Below are positions 53,097 through 61,500 of a stretch of DNA of 64,000 bases, in pieces. Source of the stretch: Candidatus Rokuibacteriota bacterium. GTDB lineage: Bacteria > Methylomirabilota > Methylomirabilia > Rokubacteriales > CSP1-6. The notes beneath the pieces were generated by a model. That model worked only from the letters and a program-made list of their open reading frames with translations, searched no databases and was not told where the DNA came from. The first letter of the stretch is position 1; each line of letters opens with the position of its first letter. The stretch covers positions 1 to 64,000 of the forward strand of contig VGLJ01000013.1 of assembly GCA_016866775.1 (NCBI GenBank), written 5' to 3'. Both the position numbers and the translations under genes were made by a program.

Positions 53097-53819
53097 ATGA
53101 GTGACACCAATCCGATCCGCCCGGACAGCGGCGATCGCCTTACCCAGGTGTTCTTCAGCGACCTCCCGGGCATGGCGGGCATCGTCACTGTCGTCACGCA
53201 GCCCTTCGCCCAGGAATCGATGCGCACGGTCCTGCGGCTGCCCGAGTGGATCCCGATCGTCGTCGCGCTCGGCATCTCGGCGCTGCTCGCGCTCTACAAG
53301 ATCCTCATCATGCGGCGCTCCGCGGCCCCCGCGCGCGCGATCTGCGTGCCGTTCGTGGCGCTCGTCGTCTTCGCCGCCTATGCCACCGGCAACAACGTCG
53401 TCTACTACGCCAAGGAAGGGCTGATGCAGCCGCTGTCCGCCGAGCAGGCCGCCACGCTGAAGCGCGAGCGCGACAACCTCGAGCAGCAGGTCAAGAACTC
53501 CGAAGAGCTGATCGGCAAGATGCGCCGCGCGCTCGGCGTCGGCGAGCCCGAGAAGACCTCCGCGCGCCCGGAGCCATCGGCGTGGGCGCGACTCTTCGGC
53601 GTCCCGCCCGCTGAGGCGCAGCCGCAGCCGCAGCCGCGCCGGCCCGAGGCGCGCGACACCGCGCGTACGCCGGGCAACGACCTCCAGCGGCTGAAGGACG
53701 AGCTCCGAAAGTTCGACGTCGAGCAGCGGCAGCTGAAGGAGCGGCTCGAGACGATCAAGCCGGACGTCGGCAAGGCCAGAGAGCAGCAACAGCAGCAGCC
53801 GCTGATCAAGAGCTGGTGA
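53097..53819 (+). CDS. Membrane-anchored coiled-coil protein
   Basis: A 240-residue protein. It has two membrane helices (WIPIVVALGISALLALYKIL and ICVPFVALVVFAAYATG), then a long coiled coil (LKRERDNLEQQVKNSEELIG), a Pro/Gln linker and a second coiled coil (LQRLKDELRKFDVEQRQLKE) ending in a Gln run. ATG 53097 has AGGAGG upstream. No enzyme motif is present, so a structural or scaffold role is likely. The 3' end overlaps the convergent sigma-factor gene by 14 bp. Confidence 0.65.
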   Translation: MSDTNPIRPDSGDRLTQVFFSDLPGMAGIVTVVTQPFAQESMRTVLRLPEWIPIVVALGISALLALYKILIMRRSAAPARAICVPFVALVVFAAYATGNNVVYYAKEGLMQPLSAEQAATLKRERDNLEQQVKNSEELIGKMRRALGVGEPEKTSARPEPSAWARLFGVPPAEAQPQPQPRRPEARDTARTPGNDLQRLKDELRKFDVEQRQLKERLETIKPDVGKAREQQQQQPLIKSW

Positions 53820-55062
53820 GGTCGGCGCCGCGCACCTCGCGCAGCCGCCGCTCGAGGAACCGGCGCTCGGCGTCGTTCGTGACCAGCGCCAGCGCGCGCG
53901 CGTAGCTCGCCGCCGCGTCGGTGAAGTGTCCGAGGCGACGGAGCAGATCCGCTCGCGCCGAGTGCAGCAGGTGATAGCGGTCGAGATCCCGCGACAGCGC
54001 GTCGATCAGAAAGAGCCCGGCGCGCGGCCCATAGGCCATCGCCACCGCCGCCGCGCGATTGAGCGCCACGACCGGCGACGGCTGCAGCCGCTCGAGCAGG
54101 TCGTAGAGGCGCACGATCTGATGCCAGTCGGTGTCCTCGGCGCGGGCCGCCTCGCAATGCAGCGCGGCGATCGCGGCCTGCAGCGCGAACGGTCCCGCGC
54201 CCGCGCGTAACCCCTCCTCGACGAGTGGCAGCGCTTCGGCGATCTGTGCCTTGTTCCAGCGGCGGCGATCCTGCTCTTCGAGCAACACGATCTCGCCCGC
54301 GGCGTCGAGGCGAGCGTCGCGCCGCGCGTCGTGCAACAGCATCAGCGCGAGGAGCGCCGTCGCCTCGCCGGGCGCGGGCCGCATCAGCGCCAGCAAGACG
54401 CGCGCCAGGCGAATCGCCTCCGCACAGAGATCGATGCGTACGAGGACGTCGCCGCGCGTCGCGGCGTATCCCTCGTTGAACACCAGGTAGATCACCGTCA
54501 GCACCGCTTCGAGGCGTTCCGGCATCTTGTTGATGTCGGGCACCTCGTATGGAATGCGGGCCTCGCGGATCTTGGTCTTCGCCCGCACCAGCCGCTGCGC
54601 CATCGTGGCGGTCGGCACGAGGAATGCGCGTGCGATCCGGTCCGTTTCGAGGCCGCCGAGCGTGCGAAGGGTCAGCGCGACCTGCACGTCGGGTGCCAGC
54701 GCGGGGTGGCCGCACGTGAAGATCAGCCGCAATCTGTCATCGGGAATCTCGTACGGGTCGTACTCGGTCTCGGCCAGTGCCTGGCCGAATCCCGCCGAGA
54801 CGTACTCTTCGAGCTTGTCCCCGAGCCGCGCCCGGCGGCGGATCCGATCGATCGCCTTGTGGCGAGCGGTCTGGATGATCCAGGCGCGCGGGAACTCCGG
54901 GACGCCCGACGCCGGCCACTGTTCCGAGGCGGCGGCGAACCCCTCCTGCGCCGCGTCTTCGGCCACGTCGAAGTCGCCGACGAGCCGGATCAGGGTGGCG
55001 ACGATCCGGCCCCAATCCGCGCGATATGTCTCAGCGATCGCCGCCTCGACGTCCGCGGGCAT
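53806..55062 (-). CDS. ECF sigma factor with C-terminal TPR-like domain (ECF42 type)
   Basis: A 418-residue sigma factor. Region 2 contains DFDVAEDAAQEGFAAASEQW and FPRAWIIQTARHKAIDRIRR. Region 4 contains LTLRTLGGLETDRIARAFLV with TATMAQRLVRAKTKI. A long C-terminal domain of about 220 residues has helical repeats (PLVEEGLRAGAGPFALQAAI). Members with this domain (ECF42) are usually encoded beside a YCII/DGPF protein and lack an anti-sigma factor; here that gene is divergent at 55136. The C-terminal domain probably controls activity. Confidence 0.9.
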   Translation of the reverse strand: MPADVEAAIAETYRADWGRIVATLIRLVGDFDVAEDAAQEGFAAASEQWPASGVPEFPRAWIIQTARHKAIDRIRRRARLGDKLEEYVSAGFGQALAETEYDPYEIPDDRLRLIFTCGHPALAPDVQVALTLRTLGGLETDRIARAFLVPTATMAQRLVRAKTKIREARIPYEVPDINKMPERLEAVLTVIYLVFNEGYAATRGDVLVRIDLCAEAIRLARVLLALMRPAPGEATALLALMLLHDARRDARLDAAGEIVLLEEQDRRRWNKAQIAEALPLVEEGLRAGAGPFALQAAIAALHCEAARAEDTDWHQIVRLYDLLERLQPSPVVALNRAAAVAMAYGPRAGLFLIDALSRDLDRYHLLHSARADLLRRLGHFTDAAASYARALALVTNDAERRFLERRLREVRGADLTSS

Positions 55063-55135
55063 ACGTCACGTTAGATAATTCTTCGCCGGGTGTCGATTCG
55101 GCGGCGCCTCGTTCGATTCAGTGGTGGAGGGACAC

Positions 55136-55492
55136 GTGAAATACATGCTGCTGATCTGCCGCAACGAGCCGGTCTGGGACGCGATGCCGGCAGCCGAGCG
55201 GCGACAGATCTACGCGGAGATGGTCGCGCTCTCGGAAGAGCTCGAGGGCCGCGGCCAATATCTGGGGGGTCATCCCTTGCACCCCGCGTCGTCCGCGACG
55301 AGCGTGCGGGTCCGCGACGGCAAGCGGCTCGTGACCGACGGCCCGTTCGCCGAGACGCGCGAGCAGCTCGGCGGCTACATGATCGTCGACGTGAAGAGTC
55401 TCGACGACGCCATCGACATCGCGGGACGGATGCCGCTGGCGCGCACGAGCACGATCGAGATTCGCCCCGTCCGTGAAGGAGAGCCGACATGA
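55136..55492 (+). CDS. YCII/DGPF domain protein
   Basis: A 118-residue YCII-related protein with MKYMLLICRNEPVWDAM and the diagnostic VTDGPFAETREQLGGYMIVDV motif. GTG 55136 with GGAGG 7 nt upstream fixes the start. DGPF proteins are the usual partners and probable targets of ECF42 sigma factors, as here. The reaction is unknown, although a ferredoxin-like fold with a His/Asp pair suggests a small enzyme. The stop overlaps the VOC gene start (ATGA). Confidence 0.85.
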   Translation: MKYMLLICRNEPVWDAMPAAERRQIYAEMVALSEELEGRGQYLGGHPLHPASSATSVRVRDGKRLVTDGPFAETREQLGGYMIVDVKSLDDAIDIAGRMPLARTSTIEIRPVREGEPT

Positions 55493-55851
55493 TCAAGGGA
55501 CTGCGTGGCGCGACCATCTGGAGCGAAGACATCAACAACCTGCTGCCGTTCTCTCGCGACGTGCTCGGCTTCAAGGTCGGCGTGCAGAGCGACGGCTTCG
55601 TCGTCCTCAGTGAGCAGGGGGCGCCGCCGTGGCTCGCCCTCGGCACGCATAGCCAGGTCCGTGGCCGGAACACGGATCCCGCGCGGCACATGGTGAGCCT
55701 GACCTCCGACGCCGTCGACTCCGACTGGAAGCGCCTGAAAGGCGCCGGCGTCGAGTTCATCGAGAACCCGACGGACTACGGCACGCTGCGGATCGCGACG
55801 TTGAAGGATCCCGAAGGCAACCTGCTCCAGCTGCTGCAGCCGCTGACGTAA
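55489..55851 (+). CDS. VOC (glyoxalase/bleomycin-resistance fold) protein
   Basis: A 120-residue single VOC domain. It has [20 protein letters not shown], then [20 protein letters not shown] and the end strand [16 protein letters not shown] with the metal-ligand Glu. Coupling to the YCII gene by an ATGA overlap places it in the ECF42-linked set. Its substrate is unknown. Confidence 0.83.
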   Translation: MIKGLRGATIWSEDINNLLPFSRDVLGFKVGVQSDGFVVLSEQGAPPWLALGTHSQVRGRNTDPARHMVSLTSDAVDSDWKRLKGAGVEFIENPTDYGTLRIATLKDPEGNLLQLLQPLT

Positions 55852-55875
55852 CATCGTGCGGGAGGAGAGCCAGGG

Positions 55876-56990
55876 ATGAGCCGAGTCCGTTTGCTCGTCG
55901 GGACACGCAAGGGCGCCTTCGTACTCAACTCGGACGGGACGCGCAAGCAGTGGGACGTGAGCGGTCCGCACTTCGGCGGCTGGGAGATGTACCACCTCAA
56001 AGGCTCGCCCGTGGATCCCAATCGGCTCTACGCGTCGCAGTCGTCGAGCTGGTTCGGGCAGGTGATCCAGCGCTCGAACGGCGGCGGCAAGACGTGGGAG
56101 GCCGTCGGCAACAAGTTCGTCTACGACGGGCCGACGGGCACGCACCAGTGGTACGACGGCACGCCGCATCCGTGGGAGTTCGCGCGCGTGTGGCACCTCG
56201 AGCCGTCGCTGACCGATCCCGACACGGTCTACGCGGGGGTCGAAGACGCCGCGCTGTTCCGCACGACCGACGGCGGCCAGACGTGGCACGAGCTGCCGGG
56301 CCTGCGCACGCACGAGTCGGACATCTCTGGCAGCCCGGCGCGGGCGGCATGTGCCTGCACACGATCCTGCTCGATCCCGCGACGCCGGGGCGGATCTTCA
56401 TCGCGATCTCGGCCGCCGGCACGTTCCGCAGCGACGACGCCGGGAAGACGTGGCGGCCGATGAATCGCGGGCTCCGCTCGGAGCAGATTCCGAACCCGAC
56501 GGCCGAGGTCGGCCACTGCGTGCATCGCATCGCGATGCATCGCGCGCGGCCGAACGTGCTGTTCATGCAGAAGCACTGGGACGTGATGCGGAGCGACGAC
56601 GCCGGCGAATCGTGGCGCGAGGTCAGCGGCAACCTGCCGACCGACTTCGGCTTCCCGATCGACGTGCACGCGCACGAGCCGGAGACGATCTACGTGGTGC
56701 CGATCAAGAGCGATTCCGAGCACTATCCGCCCGCCGGCAAGCTCCGCGTCTACCGCAGCAAGAGCGGCGGCAACGAGTGGGAGGCGCTGACCAGGGGCCT
56801 GCCGCAGGCCCACTGCTATGTGAACGTGCTGCGCGACGCGATGTCCGTCGACGCGCTCGACCCGTGCGGTCTCTATTTCGGGACGACCGGCGGCCAGGTG
56901 TATGGCTCCGCGGACGCCGGCAACAGCTGGGAGCCGATCGTGCGCGACCTGCCGTCCGTCGTGTCCGTGGAGGCGCAGACGCTGCCATGA
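55876..56990 (+). pseudogene. BNR/sialidase-like beta-propeller protein, one frameshift
   Basis: A roughly 371-residue beta-propeller protein with repeated SxDxGxTW Asp-box motifs: [44 protein letters not shown] and [11 protein letters not shown]. The N-terminal [17 protein letters not shown] indicates the exo-alpha-sialidase-like/WD40-like family common in soil bacteria. It has no signal peptide. The frame slips by one base near 56330, where ESDI should continue to [15 protein letters not shown]. It is coupled to a MoaD-like gene by ATGA. The slip may be a sequencing error, because both halves are otherwise clean. Confidence 0.78.
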
Positions 56991-57286
56991 CGGTGCGCGT
57001 GGTCGTGCCCGCCCATCTCCGCACGCTCGCGCGTGTGAACGGTGAGCTGAAGATCGACGTCGACGGTCCCGTCACGCAGCGCACGGTCCTCGATGCGCTC
57101 GAGGCGACGTATCCCGTGCTGCGCGGGACGATCCGCCATCACGTCACCAGGGAGCGGCGCGCCTTCCTCAGGCTGTTCGCCTGCGAGCAGGATCTGTCCC
57201 ACGAATCGCCGGACACCCCGCTGCCCGAAGCCGTCGCGACCGGCGCCGAGCCCTTGCTCATCATCGGCGCGATGGCCGGCGGGTAA
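56987..57286 (+). CDS. MoaD/ThiS-like ubiquitin-fold protein
   Basis: A 99-residue beta-grasp protein with [39 protein letters not shown] and a C-terminal AMAGG tail. The terminal Gly-Gly is what sulfur carriers need for adenylation and thiocarboxylation. No MoeB or MoaE partner is nearby. The conserved pairing with the BNR-repeat gene (ATGA overlap) suggests a dedicated role rather than general molybdopterin synthesis. Confidence 0.8.
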   Translation: MTVRVVVPAHLRTLARVNGELKIDVDGPVTQRTVLDALEATYPVLRGTIRHHVTRERRAFLRLFACEQDLSHESPDTPLPEAVATGAEPLLIIGAMAGG

Positions 57287-57301
57287 TCGAAAAGGAGAGC
57301 C

Positions 57302-57835
57302 ATGCTCGCGAAAATCGGTATCGCCGTGGCGGTCATCGTCGTCGTGCTCGCGGCGGTCGTCGCGCTGCAGCCGTCGGAGTTCCGTGTCGAGCGCAGCACG
57401 ACCATTCCCGCGCCGCCCGCCGCGGTCTTCGCGCAGATCAACGACCTCCAGAAGTGGGAAGCGTGGTCGCCGTGGGAGAAGCTCGATCCGGCGGCGAAGA
57501 AGACGTTCTCCGGTCCCCCGGCCGGCGCCGGCGCCTCCTTCGCGTGGGCCGGCAACCATGACGTCGGCGAAGGCCGCGTGACGATCACCGAGAGCCGCCC
57601 GAACGAGCTCGTCCGGATCCGGCTCGACATGATGAAGCCGATGGCGGCGAGCAACCTCGTGGAGTTCACGCTCGAGCCCGTCGGCGATCAGACGACCGTC
57701 ACCTGGAGCATGACCGGGCACAACGGCTTCGTGTCGAAGGCGGTGGGCCTCGTGATGGACATGGACAAGATGGTCGGCGGCCAGTTCGAGAAGGGCCTCG
57801 CGAGCCTCAAGTCCGTCGCCGCGGCGAAGTCATGA
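57302..57835 (+). CDS. SRPBCC family (polyketide cyclase-like) membrane-anchored protein
   Basis: A 177-residue protein. It has an N-terminal helix (IGIAVAVIVVVLAAVVAL) followed by a START/Bet v1-like domain: RSTTIPAPPAAVFAQINDLQ, WEAWSPWEKLDP, and ITESRPNELVRIRLDMMKPM. It binds hydrophobic ligands, and many such proteins have no known reaction. ATG 57302 has AGGAG upstream. The stop overlaps the DoxX gene (ATGA). Confidence 0.82.
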   Translation: MLAKIGIAVAVIVVVLAAVVALQPSEFRVERSTTIPAPPAAVFAQINDLQKWEAWSPWEKLDPAAKKTFSGPPAGAGASFAWAGNHDVGEGRVTITESRPNELVRIRLDMMKPMAASNLVEFTLEPVGDQTTVTWSMTGHNGFVSKAVGLVMDMDKMVGGQFEKGLASLKSVAAAKS

Positions 57836-58191
57836 ACGTCGCGCTCTGGATCGTGCAGGTGCTGCTCGCGGGCCTCTTCCTGTTCGGCGGCGTCGTGAAG
57901 CTGATGATGCCGATCGCCGAGCTCACGCAGCAGACCGGCATGCCGGCGTGGTTCATGCGGTTCATCCCGATCGCCGAGATCCTCGGCGGGCTCGGGCTCC
58001 TGTTGCCGTCGCTGCTCCGGATCAAGCCCCGCCTGACGCCGCTCGCGGCCGCGGGCCTCGTGATCATCATGATCGGCGCGACGGTCATCTCGCTGCCGGG
58101 CGGCGTCGTGATGGCGCTGATGCCGCTCGTGACCGGGCTGCTCGCGTTCTTCGTCGCCTACGGACGGTGGCGCCTGGTGCCCCTGCCGTGA
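57832..58191 (+). CDS. DoxX-like four-helix membrane protein
   Basis: A 119-residue membrane protein of DoxX type. Helix 1 is IVQVLLAGLFLFGGVVKL. The conserved FIPIAEILGGLGLLLPSLL and two further helices follow (AAGLVIIMIGATVISL, LVTGLLAFFVAY). DoxX proteins accompany redox or detoxification functions. It lies between the SRPBCC and MFS genes with 4-bp overlaps on both sides, so the three are one transcript. Confidence 0.83.
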   Translation: MNVALWIVQVLLAGLFLFGGVVKLMMPIAELTQQTGMPAWFMRFIPIAEILGGLGLLLPSLLRIKPRLTPLAAAGLVIIMIGATVISLPGGVVMALMPLVTGLLAFFVAYGRWRLVPLP

Positions 58192-59405
58192 AGATCTTCT
58201 ACGGATGGGTCATCGTCGCGGTCGGCATCGTCGTCACCTGCGTCGGGTTCGGCTCGATGATGTCCCTCGCCGTGTTCCTCCAGCCCATGGCCGAGGCGAT
58301 GGGCTGGTCGCGCACGGCCATCGCGACGGCCGCGCTGCTGAATTTCCTGGCGATGGCCGCCGGCGCATTCATGTGGGGCGCCCTCTCCGACCGATTCGGC
58401 ACGCGCGTGGTCGTGGTCGCCGGCGGTGCGCTGATGGGGCTGGGCCTCGTCACCGCGAGCCGCGCGACCTCGCTCGGCTGGTTCCAGCTCTCCTTCGGCG
58501 TGCTCGTCGGTCTGGCGGCGGGAAGCCTGTACGCGCCGATGACGTCGACGACCACGCGCTGGTTCACGCGCCATCGCACCCTGGCCGTCGCGCTCGTCTC
58601 CGCCGGGTTGAGCTTCGGCGCGACGTTCATGGCGCCGTTCGCGCGCTGGCTGATCAGCACGTACGACTGGCGGACCGCGATGCTGGTCCTCGGCGATCTC
58701 GTGTGGCTGATCGTCATCCCGGCCGCGCTGCTCGTGCGCAACCCGCCGACGACCGCGGTGCGTGTCGCGGCGTCGTCGTCCGCGAACGGCGGCCCCGCGC
58801 TCACGGTGGGCCAGGCGCTCCGCACGCCCCAGTTCGCGGCCATCGCGTTCACCCACTTCGCGTGCTGTGCCGCGCACTCGGGCCCGATCTTCCACATGGT
58901 CACGAACGCGATCGATCACGGCGTGACCGCGATGGCCGCGGCCACGGTCTTCAGCGTGGCCGGCCTGGCGTCGTTCAGCGGCAAGATCGTGTGCGGCGTC
59001 GTGGCCGATCGTGTCGGCGTCAAGCGCACGCTCGTGACCGGGCTCGCGCTCCAGGCCGCCGCCATCAGCCTCTATCTCGTCACGCGCGAGCTCGGCGGGT
59101 TCTACGGTGTCGCCGTGATGTTCGGGTTCGCGTACGGCGGCGTGATGCCGCTCTACGCGGTCGTCGTGCGCGAGTACTTCGGCGAGCGGATCATGGGCGC
59201 GGTGTTCGGCGGCGTGTCGACCGTGGCCACGCTCGGCATGGCGCTCGGCCCGGTGGCGGGCGGCTGGCTCTACGACGGGCTCGGCAGCTACGCGTGGATG
59301 TTCATCGCGTCGTCGGCCATCGGCGCCGGCGCCGTCGCGGTGGCACTGACGTTCCGTCCGCCGGCAAGTGTGCGACACTTGGCCCCAGCCGGAGGGACAG
59401 CCTGA
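58188..59405 (+). CDS. MFS transporter (monocarboxylate/oxalate-antiporter type)
   Basis: A 405-residue, 12-helix transporter. The N-terminal FYGWVIVAVGIVVTCVGFG and MAEAMGWSRTAIATA, the loop 2-3 motif GALSDRFGTRVVVV and the matching GVVADRVGVKRTLV in the second half are typical of the monocarboxylate/OxlT-like MFS group. GTG 58188 overlaps the DoxX stop (GTGA). The next gene encodes a GrdB-family selenoprotein, so the transporter may import its substrate or that of CaiB. Confidence 0.87.
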   Translation: MKIFYGWVIVAVGIVVTCVGFGSMMSLAVFLQPMAEAMGWSRTAIATAALLNFLAMAAGAFMWGALSDRFGTRVVVVAGGALMGLGLVTASRATSLGWFQLSFGVLVGLAAGSLYAPMTSTTTRWFTRHRTLAVALVSAGLSFGATFMAPFARWLISTYDWRTAMLVLGDLVWLIVIPAALLVRNPPTTAVRVAASSSANGGPALTVGQALRTPQFAAIAFTHFACCAAHSGPIFHMVTNAIDHGVTAMAAATVFSVAGLASFSGKIVCGVVADRVGVKRTLVTGLALQAAAISLYLVTRELGGFYGVAVMFGFAYGGVMPLYAVVVREYFGERIMGAVFGGVSTVATLGMALGPVAGGWLYDGLGSYAWMFIASSAIGAGAVAVALTFRPPASVRHLAPAGGTA

Positions 59406-60310
59406 TGACGGTGGCCGCGGACCACGACGTGCCCGTTCCCTACATGCAGCGCACGCGCGACTACTACGCCGCGCTCGGGTTCGGGGCCTATCGGTGGGCG
59501 CATTGCACCGACGTCCCGTTCACGCCGTTGAGCAAGCCGCTCGCGCAGTCGCGAGTGGCGCTCATCACGACCGCCGCGCCGTATCAGCCGGACAAGGGCG
59601 ATCAAGGGCCCGGAGCGAAGTACAACGCCGCCGCGAAGTTCTACAAGGTGTACGCCGACTCCACCGACTCGATTCCGGACCTGCGCATTTCCCACGTCGG
59701 CTACGACCGCAAGCACACGACCGCCGAGGATCCGAGCACCTGGTTTCCGCTGAAGCAGCTGCAGCTCGCGGTGAAGGCCGGGCGCATCGGCGCGCTCGCG
59801 CCGCGCTTTTACGGCTCGCCGACGAACCGGAGCCAGCGGGTGACCACGGAGAGCGACGCGCCGGAGCTGCTGCGGTGCTGCAGGGGCGACGGCGCCGACG
59901 TCGTGCTCCTCGTTCCGTCCTGACCGGTCTGTCACCAGACCGTGAGTCTGGTTGCCCGCCACCTCGAAGCGAACGGGCTCCCCACCGTGATCATGGGCTG
60001 CGCGAAGGACATCGTCGAGCACTGCGGCGTGCCGCGGTTCGTCTTCAGCGATTTCCCGCTCGGCAACTCCGCGGGCAAGCCGTTCGACGTCGAGTCGCAG
60101 GCCGCCACGCTCGAGCTGGCGCTCCGCGTGCTCGAGTCGGCGCCGGGGCCGCGCACCACGGTGCAGTCGCCGCAACGGTGGAACGACGACGCCACGTGGA
60201 AGGTCGACTACAACAACCTCGAGAAGATGACGCCGGAGGATCTCGCGGAGCGGCGCAAGGAGTTCGAGGCCGTGAAGGCGACGATCAAGGACATGCCGGG
60301 CCGTACATGA
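59405..60310 (+). CDS. GrdB/PrdB-family selenoprotein (glycine/sarcosine/betaine/proline reductase type)
   Basis: A continuous 302-codon frame with one internal TGA at 59921-59923 (codon 173), read here as selenocysteine. The sequence around it is VVLLVPS-U-PVCHQTVSLVARHLE. That UxxC motif sits at the place where GrdB/PrdB reductase subunits carry their selenocysteine. Upstream is the domain start VPVPYMQRTRDYYAALG. Downstream the same frame continues with VPRFVFSDFPLGNSAGKPFD to the stop at 60308-60310. A SECIS-like hairpin follows the TGA at 17 nt. ATG 59405 has GGAGG upstream and overlaps the MFS stop by one base. The protein is shorter than Clostridial GrdB, so it may be a reductase of an unknown substrate. 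Mis-annotation as two short genes is likely. Confidence 0.85.
59934..59952 (+). promoter_or_regulatory. SECIS-like hairpin in the GrdB-family gene
   Basis: ACCAGAC (59934-59940) pairs perfectly with GTCTGGT (59946-59952) around the loop CGUGA. The loop starts 17 nt after the TGA, as expected for a bacterial SECIS read by SelB. A competing hairpin, GGTCTG/CAGACC (59926-59941), is closer to the TGA. The loop bases and spacing match the hairpin at 7020-7041. Confidence 0.65.
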
Positions 60311-61500
60311 GCAAGCCGTTCACCGGCATCCGGATCCTCGACTTCACCCGCTATCTCGCCGGCCCCTACGGCACCTACCAGCTCGCGCTGCTCGGCGCGG
60401 ACGTGATCAAGATCGAGTCGCGCGACGGCGACGAGACGCGCCACCAGCTCGTGAAGAGCGAGTGGGCGGAGCGCAAGATGCCGCCGAGTTTCCTCGCGGT
60501 CAACGGCAACAAGCGCAGCATCACGCTCGACATGCGCAAGCCCGAGGCCGTCGCGATCGTGAAGCGTCTCGTGACGACCGCGGACGTGGTGTGGGAGAAC
60601 TTCCGGCCGGGCGTGATGGACAAGCTCGGTCTCGGCTACGAGACGCTCGCCGCGATCAACCCCCGACTGATCTATTGCGCCGTCTCCGGCTTCGGACACT
60701 CCGGTCCGGAGAAGACGACCGCCGCGTTCGACGGCAAGCTGCAGGCGATGTCCGGGATCATGTCGATCACGGGCGAGGCCTCGCAGGGGCCGATGCGCGC
60801 GGGCTTCGCCATCTGCGACACCATCGGCGGCATCACGGCCGCGCTCGCCGTGTCCAGCGCGCTGTATCAGCGGACGCACACCGGCAAGGGGCAGTTCGTC
60901 GACGTCGCGATGCTCGACGCGGCGCTCGCGTTCCTGCCCGGGCCCGTGTCGGAGTGGACGGTGGCGGGCATCGAGCAGAAGCAGATCGGCAACGGCTCCG
61001 TGAGCCGCAAGCCGACGGCGGGCCGCTTCCGTGCGAAGGGGAGCTATCTCGTCCTCGCGGTGCTCACCGAGCCGCAGTTCCAGCGGCTGATGCAGACGAT
61101 CGGGCGGCCGGACGCGCTGATGGATCCACGCTTCAAGGACTGGACGGCGCGCACGGACAACCTGCCCGCGCTGCGCGAGGTGATCGAAGGCGCGCTCGCG
61201 AGCGACGACGCGAAGACGTGGGAAGGGCGGCTCACCGCCGCCGACGTGCCGTGCTCCTCGATCTGGAAGATCGAGGAGATCGTCGAGCATCCGCAGCTGA
61301 AGCACCGCGACGTGCTGCAGACGGTCGACTCGACGTTCGGCCCGATGAAGCTGGTCAGCGCGGGGTTCCGTCTCGCGCACGGCAGCCCGGGCATCGACCG
61401 CCCGCCCCCGACCCTCGGCGAGCACACCGACGAGGTGCTGCGCGACGCGGGGTACGCGCCGGACGAGATCGAGCGTCTCCGTCGCGACGGCGTCCTCTAA
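60307..61500 (+). CDS. CaiB/BaiF family CoA-transferase
   Basis: A 397-residue class III CoA-transferase. It has FTGIRILDFTRYLAGPYGTY, ALLGADVIKIESRDGDETR, ADVVWENFRPGVMDKLGLGY and the catalytic Asp in FAICDTIGGITAAL (about residue 175). It moves CoA between carboxylic acids. ATG 60307 overlaps the selenoprotein stop (ATGA), so the two proteins probably act in the same pathway. The stop interlocks with the convergent gene (CTAA). Confidence 0.92.
   Translation: MSKPFTGIRILDFTRYLAGPYGTYQLALLGADVIKIESRDGDETRHQLVKSEWAERKMPPSFLAVNGNKRSITLDMRKPEAVAIVKRLVTTADVVWENFRPGVMDKLGLGYETLAAINPRLIYCAVSGFGHSGPEKTTAAFDGKLQAMSGIMSITGEASQGPMRAGFAICDTIGGITAALAVSSALYQRTHTGKGQFVDVAMLDAALAFLPGPVSEWTVAGIEQKQIGNGSVSRKPTAGRFRAKGSYLVLAVLTEPQFQRLMQTIGRPDALMDPRFKDWTARTDNLPALREVIEGALASDDAKTWEGRLTAADVPCSSIWKIEEIVEHPQLKHRDVLQTVDSTFGPMKLVSAGFRLAHGSPGIDRPPPTLGEHTDEVLRDAGYAPDEIERLRRDGVL

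Noticed and set aside
59942..60310. Separate short gene starting at GTG 59942
   Set aside because: It is in frame with the upstream half, has no ribosome-binding site, and begins within a conserved GrdB-type segment.
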